5,034 bases of DNA from Campylobacterota bacterium (lineage in GTDB: Bacteria > Campylobacterota > Campylobacteria > Campylobacterales > Sulfurospirillaceae): assembly GCA_009930355.1 (NCBI GenBank), contig RZYK01000157.1, positions 1 through 5,034 on the forward strand. The letters run 5' to 3'. Below the pieces are notes generated by a model. That model worked only from the letters and a program-made list of their open reading frames with translations, had not been told where the DNA came from and ran no database searches. Position numbers and translations under genes: made by a program. Of this stretch, positions 1 to 5,034 are shown piece by piece. Position 1 is the first letter of the stretch. Each line of letters opens with the position of its first letter.

Positions 1-2735
1 TCTACTTCAACATAATGCAACTTTGGATACGTCGCTTTTAACGCATGAATATAACTGTAATCTTTAATAATGGCAATTTTTTGATTTTCAAGGTCTAGGA
101 GAGAGTTGAGAAAATACTTGTGTTTATCTTTACGTGTCACAATAACCAAAGGACTGCTAACATAAGACTTGGTCGAAAGATGTGTAGCGCTTAATATCGT
201 ATCGTTTTCATACGCAGAGATAATATCTACCTCTTTATTTTTTGCTTTAAGAAGCGCATCTTGCCATGTTAAACTTGGAATTTTTTCTACATAAATACCT
301 AATTTCTCCTCCACACTCTGAAGCAACTCTGCAACAATACCTATGTATTTTGACTCTTTATCAAACGCTTCATAGGGTAAGTAACGAGGATCTCCTGTAA
401 AACGAATCACGGGGTGTTCTTTGAGCCACTGTTGTTCTTCTTCGCTTAATTCAAAAGAAGGCTTTTGCGTTCCTGAAAAATACGTATCGGTATTGAACAC
501 CCACTTACTGCGAAGTAAAATATGCTCCTCAGGCGTAATGGCATCTAACCCTTTTTGAAGGATACTATATAAAATAGCATTCTCTTTTTTGACCGCAAAA
601 TGAACATCACTTGAGAGCTCTTTATCGCTTACATCGACTTTACGAATGGTAAGATTGGTGAACATCTGCTCCATAATCGCATAACTCATCGTTCCCACAC
701 TATCAAAAGCAACATCAGCTTCACCAAAACTAACCAAATGTAAGGCTTCATAAACATTAGAACACATAATGGGCTTAATTTCAGGAATATCTCTTAGTAG
801 TTTTTCACTCGTCCCATATCCACGCATTAAAGCAACCTTTTTCCCTTTAAGATCCTCTAATGTTGTGATGGCACTTCCCTTACGAACCGCCATGGCAGGA
901 TAATTTGTAAAAAATGGCGTGGTAAAAAAAGCATACTTTTGGCGTTTTTTAGTCAAGTAAACACTTTGTAAAACATCCACATTTCCTGCTTCAAACCGTT
1001 TAAGTAAATCCTCCCACGTCGCTTGAACATAGTTTACATGTAAACCTACTTTTTGTGCAACAAGATTTATATAATCCACACCAAGCCCAATGGCTTTTCC
1101 CTCTTTCATAAAATCAAATGGAGGAAAATCAGGTTCGTTAGAAACACTCATAATAGGATGTTTTTGTATCCATTGTTTCTCTTCTTGTGTTAGCGTCACC
1201 AAAGGTTTTCGTACATCGTGTGTGAGAAGAGAGGTATGTTCATCTTCCCCTTCCCAGCGCTCTTTAATGCTTTTTCTTTCATCCATGCTATACGCATCAA
1301 TAGCTTTATTAATAATACTAAGCAGTAAAGGTTCATCATTACGCAAACCATACTGAAAACTACTCAGCGTTTCAGAATAGAGAGAGTATGCAATTTCGAG
1401 TTTATTATCAAAATATTTTTCTTTCAAAATAGATGCAAAAGGGAGTAAATTATCAATAGCAGCATCCACTTCTTTATTTAAAACCATCATGGCAAGTCCA
1501 TGCGTATCTTTTTTTGTATACACAATCTTCGCTTTTGGAAAATGCTCTTTAATATGTAACACAAATGCACTTCCCTCAATCAAAGCAATTCGCTTATTCT
1601 CAAAATTACGATTGACATCGCTTACATTTTCACGTCGTGTCAAAATCGCTAAAGGCGAAATATAATAAGCATTGGAAAAGGATAAATCGTTTAAACGCTC
1701 AGGTGTTGGCGAGGCGGAAATGATTCCATCAAAATGGTGCGCTCTTGCTTCTTTAAGAGCCTCACTCCATGGAAGAGATGTCACATAAATAGGCAACGAG
1801 AGGTAGGACTCTAAAAGTTTAAGAAAATCATACTCTAGCCCTTTCATTTGCTCATTTTTATCCCAAAATAAAAACGGCTTCCACTCTTCATTCCCCGATA
1901 CAAAATAAAGCGCTTTTTTTGTTTTCAAATACGCTCTCTCCTCGGCACTCAAGTCTAAACTTAAAGGTTTTTCATTAGACCATTTGGAGAAAATCTCAAC
2001 CCATTTCTGTCGTGGAATGGCCTCTATACTCTTTTGTAAAATAGAGAATAACACCGGATTTGTTTTAGTAACACCCAAAGAAAGAGGAATACTTTTGCGG
2101 GTTAAATCTAAGGCATCGATTTTTAAACTGTTTAAAAACTCTTGTTCAATTTTATAGGTGACAACCGCACGATTTCCCACATACGCATCCACTTCTTTCA
2201 TAGCCAGCGCATGCAACGCCATAGATGTATTATCGTAAGTTTTGACTGCAATACCCGGAAAATGGGTACGTAAATCTTGAATCGTTCCAACATTTTTTTC
2301 TAAGGCTACGGTTTTACCATACAAGGCATCCAATGAACCAAAGGAAGCGCCATCTTTATGTGAAACAATCACATGAGGAATATGCAAATACGCCCTAGTA
2401 AAATAAAAAAATTCTTGGCGTTCAGGTTTATCCGTAATGTCCATAATGGCATCTATTTTCCCCTCTTTGGCTTGTTCGTACACACTTTTCCAATTATCAG
2501 AGACGATTTTAAGTTTGCCTTCTAAAAGTTTATTGAGCTCAACAACAATCTCAGCACCAATCCCTGAGGCCCTCCCATGATAATCCACAAAATTGATAGG
2601 TGCCCAATCGTCCATCGCCCCAATGGTAATCTCTTTTTGAGCATCTAACCATGCTTTTTCTTCACTGCTAAGAACTAAACCTTCCTGTGCTAAAAGCAAA
2701 AATGGAAAAAAAATCATTATCCATAGCCATTTCAT
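1..2735 (-). CDS. Multi-domain periplasmic sensor protein with four tandem SBP_bac_3 modules (C-terminus beyond window)
   Basis: The frame is open from ATG at 2735 to the left edge: 911 codons, no stop, so the protein is cut by the window. An AAGGAT ribosome site (2741-2746) lies 5 bases before the ATG. Residues 1-16 form a short signal peptide (MKWLWIMIFFPFLLLA, then QEG) with no lipobox cysteine. Four modules follow, each opening with an LS/LT-x-EE-x-x-(W/Y/I)-(L/I) motif at residues 22, 262, 515 and 763; the first three end in a tryptophan at 252, 494 and 745. The modules are 230-232 residues long. Each shows SBP_bac_3 (HisJ/GlnH-like) hallmarks: a P-rich first strand (e.g. EPDFPPFDF in module 3), a G-[IL]-x-x-[DE] helix (e.g. 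GLGVDYINLV) and the ligand-site segment around an arginine (R106, R347, R598). Module 4 has isoleucine at that place. In this family such arrays usually precede a membrane segment and a histidine kinase or GGDEF output, as in BvgS/EvgS; that part is not visible. It lies 24 bases after the HD-GYP regulator gene, probably in one operon. Ligands cannot be predicted. Confidence 0.88.
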   Translation of the reverse strand, partial: MKWLWIMIFFPFLLLAQEGLVLSSEEKAWLDAQKEITIGAMDDWAPINFVDYHGRASGIGAEIVVELNKLLEGKLKIVSDNWKSVYEQAKEGKIDAIMDITDKPERQEFFYFTRAYLHIPHVIVSHKDGASFGSLDALYGKTVALEKNVGTIQDLRTHFPGIAVKTYDNTSMALHALAMKEVDAYVGNRAVVTYKIEQEFLNSLKIDALDLTRKSIPLSLGVTKTNPVLFSILQKSIEAIPRQKWVEIFSKWSNEKPLSLDLSAEERAYLKTKKALYFVSGNEEWKPFLFWDKNEQMKGLEYDFLKLLESYLSLPIYVTSLPWSEALKEARAHHFDGIISASPTPERLNDLSFSNAYYISPLAILTRRENVSDVNRNFENKRIALIEGSAFVLHIKEHFPKAKIVYTKKDTHGLAMMVLNKEVDAAIDNLLPFASILKEKYFDNKLEIAYSLYSETLSSFQYGLRNDEPLLLSIINKAIDAYSMDERKSIKERWEGEDEHTSLLTHDVRKPLVTLTQEEKQWIQKHPIMSVSNEPDFPPFDFMKEGKAIGLGVDYINLVAQKVGLHVNYVQATWEDLLKRFEAGNVDVLQSVYLTKKRQKYAFFTTPFFTNYPAMAVRKGSAITTLEDLKGKKVALMRGYGTSEKLLRDIPEIKPIMCSNVYEALHLVSFGEADVAFDSVGTMSYAIMEQMFTNLTIRKVDVSDKELSSDVHFAVKKENAILYSILQKGLDAITPEEHILLRSKWVFNTDTYFSGTQKPSFELSEEEQQWLKEHPVIRFTGDPRYLPYEAFDKESKYIGIVAELLQSVEEKLGIYVEKIPSLTWQDALLKAKNKEVDIISAYENDTILSATHLSTKSYVSSPLVIVTRKDKHKYFLNSLLDLENQKIAIIKDYSYIHALKATYPKLHYVEV
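1032..1045. repeat. TTTACATGTAAA palindrome, copy 3 (intragenic, 14 bases)
   Basis: GTTTACATGTAAAC is a perfect 14-base palindrome inside the third SBP module, encoding part of VGLHVNY. It shares the 12-base core with the two intergenic copies but not their flanks. It may be a codon coincidence or an intragenic binding site. Confidence 0.6.
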
Positions 2736-2759
2736 GATGCATCCTTGAACGTAAGCGTT

Positions 2760-3866
2760 TTAATCATCTGAAAAACGAATTGCTATCTCGTGGAATGTCT
2801 CTTTGAGTGCTTCAAAGGCATCAACTACATCAGGATCAAAGTGCTTTCCTCTTCCTTCTAAAATGATTCCTACCGCCTTTTCATGGCTAAAACTCTCTTT
2901 ATAGACCCGTTTAGCAATCAAAGCATCATACACATCCGCAACCGCCATCAACCTGCCACAAATGGGTATTTCATTACCCTTTAACCCCAAAGGATAACCA
3001 CTTCCATCCCACTTTTCATGGTGAGAATAGGCAATCTCTTTCGCAACATCTAAAAATGCCACGCTCATCCCCAACTGCTCTTCTGCATGTTCAATTGCTT
3101 TTTTTCCAAGCGTTGTATGACTCTTCATAATTTCAAACTCTTCAGGAGTTAATTTAGCAGGTTTCAACAAAATCGAATCAGGAATACCTACTTTTCCAAT
3201 GTCATGTAAAGGGGCTGACTTAAAGAGTGTTTCAATCATGGTATCGCTTAAATAAGGTGAAAAATGAGGGTGTGTTTGGAGTTTTTTTGCTAGAACTTTA
3301 ACATAGTGTTGCGTTCGTCTAATGTGATTACCCGTATCAGAATCTCTTGTTTCAGCTAAAGAAGTCAGCGCAAAGATAGTGACATACTGAATCGCTGAAA
3401 TTTCTTGTGTTCGTTTGGTAATTTCAGCTTCAAGGTATTCATTTTTATCACGTAAAAAATCGGCAATGACTTTGTTTTGCAAGTGTGTTTTAATACGTGC
3501 TAAAAGCACAGGAGGAGAAATAGGTTTGGTAATATAATCCACAGCGCCTAATTCCAGCCCTTTTTTTTCATCTTCCACACGACTCATCGCCGTAAGAAAA
3601 ATGACAGGAATATCTCGCATCTTTGAATTTTTTTTAAGCTCAACAATCACATCAAAACCTGAAAGTCCTGGCATAATAATATCGAGTAAAATCAAATCTG
3701 GCACCGCTTCATGTTGCGCAAAATAGACAAGCGCTTTTTCACCTGAAGTAGCAACTTTAACACGATAAAATGGTTTCAAAAGAGTTGAAACCAGTGTTAA
3801 ATTTTCGGGGGTATCATCGACGATAAAAATCGTCGCTTTCTCGGGTACTAAAATTTCTGCACTCAC
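2760..3866 (-). CDS. Response regulator with REC and HD-GYP domains (RpfG-type c-di-GMP phosphodiesterase)
   Basis: A cytoplasmic protein of 368 residues from the chosen GTG start. Residues about 12-128 are a receiver domain: acidic pair D17/D18 (IVDD), phospho-acceptor D62 in LILLDIIMPG, T92 and K114 (ITKP). A helical linker (about 130-165) leads to an HD-GYP domain (about 165-355). It has H221/D222 in HDIGK, H250, the H282-H283 pair in HHEKWDGSGYP with GYP at 290-292, and D311 in ADVYDAL. All metal-binding and signature residues I can see are intact, so it should hydrolyse c-di-GMP under control of receiver phosphorylation. This is known for the RpfG family and inferred here. The frame extends upstream to a TTG at 3908, but that codon has no Shine-Dalgarno sequence and lies upstream of the likely transcription start. 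GTG at 3866 has AAAGG 8 bases before it and leaves a short N-terminus as in relatives. The gene is first in a likely operon with the multi-SBP sensor, a plausible signalling partner. Confidence 0.93.
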   Translation of the reverse strand: MSAEILVPEKATIFIVDDTPENLTLVSTLLKPFYRVKVATSGEKALVYFAQHEAVPDLILLDIIMPGLSGFDVIVELKKNSKMRDIPVIFLTAMSRVEDEKKGLELGAVDYITKPISPPVLLARIKTHLQNKVIADFLRDKNEYLEAEITKRTQEISAIQYVTIFALTSLAETRDSDTGNHIRRTQHYVKVLAKKLQTHPHFSPYLSDTMIETLFKSAPLHDIGKVGIPDSILLKPAKLTPEEFEIMKSHTTLGKKAIEHAEEQLGMSVAFLDVAKEIAYSHHEKWDGSGYPLGLKGNEIPICGRLMAVADVYDALIAKRVYKESFSHEKAVGIILEGRGKHFDPDVVDAFEALKETFHEIAIRFSDD

Positions 3867-3874
3867 CTTAGTTA

Positions 3875-3879
3875 CCTTT
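3875..3879 (-). promoter_or_regulatory. Ribosome binding site deciding the GTG start of the HD-GYP gene
   Basis: AAAGG on the minus strand lies 8 bases before GTG 3866-3864. The alternative TTG at 3908 is preceded by CAAAGTGTCTTT, with no AGGA/GAGG-like element. This spacing favours the shorter protein. Confidence 0.6.
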
Positions 3880-3894
3880 GTATCAAGATGATTT

Positions 3895-3903
3895 ATTATA
3901 ACA
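3895..3903 (-). promoter_or_regulatory. Extended -10 promoter of the HD-GYP / sensor operon
   Basis: The minus strand reads TGTTATAAT, a perfect TATAAT (3900-3895) preceded by TG at the extended -10 position. No convincing -35 hexamer lies 16-18 bases upstream; the sequence there is CCGCAA. Housekeeping promoters of campylobacteria typically lack a conserved -35. Transcription would begin near 3888, giving a leader of about 20 bases before the GTG at 3866. Confidence 0.6.
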
Positions 3904-3953
3904 TTCAAAAAGACACTTTGCGGTTTTTATCAACAGATTTTGATTGGTTCTTT

Positions 3954-3970
3954 ATTTTTACATGTAAAGA
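3954..3970 (+). promoter_or_regulatory. Candidate operator: TTTACATGTAAA palindrome, copy 1
   Basis: A perfect 12-base palindrome (3957-3968) within the 17-base sequence ATTTTTACATGTAAAGA. The same 17 bases occur on the minus strand at 5034-5018. Here the site is in the 167-base divergent region between the HD-GYP gene and the DUF6172-like gene. Its centre is 40.5 bases before the -10 box of the plus-strand gene and 62.5 bases before the -10 box of the minus-strand operon, so it could serve either or both. The binding protein is unknown. Confidence 0.5.
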
Positions 3971-3979
3971 AGGAATACG

Positions 3980-4008
3980 TTAAAATCAAAGGCAAAATAG
4001 ACTACAAT
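3980..4008 (+). promoter_or_regulatory. Sigma70-type promoter of the DUF6172-like gene
   Basis: TTAAAA (3980-3985, four of six matches to TTGACA) and TACAAT (4003-4008, five of six matches to TATAAT) are separated by 17 bases. The expected start is near 4015, about 19 bases before the TTG start codon. The palindrome centred at 3962.5 lies just upstream of the -35 element, a position suited to an activator. Confidence 0.5.
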
Positions 4009-4021
4009 TCACAAAAAAATA

Positions 4022-4027
4022 AAGAGG
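4022..4027 (+). promoter_or_regulatory. Ribosome binding site supporting a TTG start
   Basis: AAGAGG lies 6 bases before TTG 4034-4036. No in-frame ATG occurs in the first part of the reading frame, and the residues from the TTG (MKKIFPL) match what I recall as the usual N-terminus of the family, so the TTG start is well supported. Confidence 0.65.
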
Positions 4028-4033
4028 CTTACT

Positions 4034-4333
4034 TTGAAAAAGATATTTCCACTCGAACAAGAGAATAAAAACAGTGACAGAGTCATCGACGCACTCAAAC
4101 ATGAAATACGAAAATACCTCAAACGTGAACGCAATAAAAAACTCCCAGAGGGTTCACCGTTTTGGATTTTTGAGTGTCGAATTGGACGTAATGAAGCAAC
4201 GGCTCAAGAGGTTTTGGTACAAGATTTAATTGAAGCTATTGATCAAGCACATGCTGAAAAATGGGGAGAATGTTATATTGAAATTATTGCCAAACCTGCT
4301 AAAAATTTAAAACCAAAAGAAGAAGCTAAATAG
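4034..4333 (+). CDS. DUF6172-like small conserved protein
   Basis: A 99-residue soluble protein without signal peptide or membrane segment. It starts with TTG preceded by a good ribosome site. The pattern matches, from memory, the small DUF6172 family found in many proteobacteria: an MKK-x-FPL start, a basic helix (residues about 15-36, DALKHEIRKYLKRERNKKLP), a PEG-x-x-FW-x-F-(D/E)-C segment (38-48), an acidic helix (about 60-72) and a Y-x-E-I-(I/L)-AKP end (81-88). The tail from 88 is lysine-rich. No catalytic motif is evident and the family has no established function that I know of. The basic helix could contact nucleic acid, but that is speculation. It is divergent from the HD-GYP operon and convergent with the membrane-protein gene. 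It shares a 17-base upstream element with the latter, suggesting common control. The gene call is firm; the family name is less so. Confidence 0.82.
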   Translation: MKKIFPLEQENKNSDRVIDALKHEIRKYLKRERNKKLPEGSPFWIFECRIGRNEATAQEVLVQDLIEAIDQAHAEKWGECYIEIIAKPAKNLKPKEEAK

Positions 4334-4342
4334 CCTCTTTTT
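4318..4342 (+). terminator. Weak stem-loop between convergent genes, possible terminator
   Basis: AGAAGC (4321-4326) can pair with GCCTCT (4333-4338) around a six-base loop, with one A-C mismatch. Bases 4318-4320 extend the stem by pairing, one of them a wobble, with the following T-run (to 4342). The stem overlaps the end of the DUF6172-like coding sequence and lies in the 14-base gap before the opposing stop. Stability looks modest, so it is a candidate only. Confidence 0.3.
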
Positions 4343-4347
4343 ATGGT

Positions 4348-4947
4348 TTAGTGCACTTTTTTATACGTTGTTTTAACCCCTAATAAATTCAGCTCAATGG
4401 TTTTTTCATCTTTCAGATCAAATCGAATGCGCGTTTTGGTTTGAAGATCGACCACCTCAATATAGGTATTTTCAATTGTATATTCAATGGGCGTACTCAC
4501 CCCATTGGCTAAAATCTTCTCTTTTTGAAATTCAACATCGCCTGTGGGGATAAAAATATTGCTCTTTTTTTGCGGTTGCCATTTTCCAATCAGAGGATTA
4601 GGCGTTTCATGCAAGGCCATAGAAATAAAAAAGGTACACACAACAATCAAAAAAAGCACGATAAAAGGCTTAGGATTTCGTTTAGGATTCCACTCCCGCT
4701 CCTTCATGCATTGTGCCATTTTCTTTAAGGTAGAATTGCGAGAAGTACTTTGAGGCTTTGTCTGTTTTACCTCTTCAAAATGTTCCATTTTCTCAGCTTC
4801 AAGCTCTTTGAAAAAGGCATCTTCATCTTCTTCACTCAGCGGGTCATACAGCGATTCTCTTTTAGGTTTTATAAGCTTGTCAGGATCCATATAATTGAGC
4901 GTTTCATCTTCTTTAACTTTAAATAAATTGACCAATTTTGATATCAT
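4348..4947 (-). CDS. Single-pass membrane protein of unknown function
   Basis: A 199-residue protein that I do not recognise. ATG at 4947 has AAAAGG (4959-4954) 6 bases before it. Three parts are visible. Residues 1-73 are hydrophilic, with a very acidic stretch at 37-60 (LSEEDEDAFFKELEAEKMEHFEEV). Residues 74-93 are basic (KKMAQCMKEREWNPKRNPK). One hydrophobic helix follows at about 94-112 (PFIVLFLIVVCTFFISMALH). By the positive-inside rule the N-terminus is cytoplasmic and residues 113-199 are periplasmic. The periplasmic part begins NPLIGKW and alternates short hydrophobic strands with G, P and charged turns (FIPTGDVEF, IEYTIE, YIEVVDL, IRFDL, TIELNL). It looks like a small beta-sheet or lipocalin-like domain; this is an inference from pattern only. 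There is no signal-peptidase site after the helix, so it probably stays anchored. It converges with the DUF6172-like gene and shares its upstream palindrome. Confidence 0.82.
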   Translation of the reverse strand: MISKLVNLFKVKEDETLNYMDPDKLIKPKRESLYDPLSEEDEDAFFKELEAEKMEHFEEVKQTKPQSTSRNSTLKKMAQCMKEREWNPKRNPKPFIVLFLIVVCTFFISMALHETPNPLIGKWQPQKKSNIFIPTGDVEFQKEKILANGVSTPIEYTIENTYIEVVDLQTKTRIRFDLKDEKTIELNLLGVKTTYKKVH

Positions 4948-4979
4948 TCATAACCTTTTGTCAAAAATATGATTTAAAA

Positions 4980-4985
4980 AGTATA
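4980..4985 (-). promoter_or_regulatory. -10 box of the membrane-protein gene
   Basis: TATACT on the minus strand (five of six matches to TATAAT), with a T-rich stretch following. No good -35 hexamer is seen 17 bases upstream (TCATTT). Transcription would start near 4973, about 26 bases before the ATG at 4947. The weak -35 would fit a promoter that needs an activator. Confidence 0.4.
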
Positions 4986-5017
4986 GCGTGAGAAAGGTTT
5001 GAAAATGATGAGAAACC

Positions 5018-5034
5018 TCTTTACATGTAAAAAT
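5018..5034 (-). promoter_or_regulatory. Candidate operator: TTTACATGTAAA palindrome, copy 2
   Basis: The palindrome occupies 5020-5031. Read toward the membrane-protein gene, the 17 bases 5034-5018 are identical to 3954-3970. The centre (5025.5) is 40.5 bases before the first base of the TATACT box, the same spacing as copy 1 relative to TACAAT. The match reaches the window edge, so it may be longer. Confidence 0.5.

Noticed and set aside
1090..1356. Plus-strand open frame of 88 codons
   Set aside because: It lies antisense to the well-supported sensor gene (end of module 2 and start of module 3), has a low-complexity serine/cysteine-rich translation and no recognisable motif.
1..2735. Frameshift or fusion artefact creating the four-module protein
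   Set aside because: The same frame runs without a stop through all module junctions, and each junction has the same linker motif at regular spacing, so the gene appears intact.
3910..3935. TTGATA at 3933-3928 (minus strand) as a -35 box for the HD-GYP operon
   Set aside because: It is 27 bases from TATAAT, too far for a sigma70 spacer; the extended -10 explains the promoter without it.
3954..3970. Assigning TTTACATGTAAA to FNR, CRP, Fur or PerR
   Set aside because: It does not match TTGAT-N4-ATCAA, TGTGA-N6-TCACA or the usual Fur/PerR patterns well enough, so no regulator is named.
4525..4753. Two overlapping plus-strand open frames of 67 and 69 codons
   Set aside because: Both are antisense to the membrane-protein gene, overlap each other and give no protein-like pattern.

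Overview
The window is AT-rich, with lysine-rich proteins, TTG/GTG starts and a promoter that has a strong extended -10 but no clear -35. This suggests a free-living campylobacterium (epsilonproteobacterium), perhaps Sulfurospirillum-like. That assignment is an inference from style and gene content, because no rRNA or species marker is present.

The left part, about 3.9 kb, is a minus-strand transcription unit of two genes. The promoter-proximal gene (2760-3866) encodes a response regulator that joins a receiver domain to an HD-GYP domain, the RpfG-type c-di-GMP phosphodiesterase architecture. After a 24-base gap comes a very large exported protein (start at 2735) that runs off the left edge after 911 codons. 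All of its visible part after a short signal peptide consists of four successive SBP_bac_3 (HisJ/Venus-flytrap type) solute-binding modules. Such multi-module proteins are usually the sensing halves of BvgS/EvgS-like hybrid kinases or of GGDEF proteins. The output half is outside the window. The likely logic is that periplasmic ligands are sensed by the large protein and the signal passes to the HD-GYP regulator, lowering c-di-GMP. The link between the two is inferred from gene order only.

To the right, divergently transcribed from the HD-GYP gene, is a small plus-strand gene (4034-4333) for a DUF6172-like 99-residue cytoplasmic protein. It converges with a minus-strand gene (4348-4947) for a 199-residue single-pass membrane protein of unknown function. 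The two stop codons are only 14 bases apart, with a weak stem-loop between them. Positions 4948-5034 hold the upstream region of the membrane-protein gene and no recognisable coding sequence.

The most unusual signal is non-coding. The palindrome TTTACATGTAAA sits upstream of both the DUF6172-like gene and the membrane-protein gene. In both places it lies inside an identical 17-base sequence in the same orientation relative to the gene, with its centre exactly 40.5 bases upstream of the first base of the proposed -10 box. The first copy also lies in the divergent control region of the HD-GYP/sensor operon. A third copy, extended to 14 bases, is inside the sensor coding sequence. This looks like the operator of an unidentified shared regulator, or a genome-wide overrepresented palindrome. 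No RNA gene, insertion sequence, CRISPR array or other mobile element was seen.
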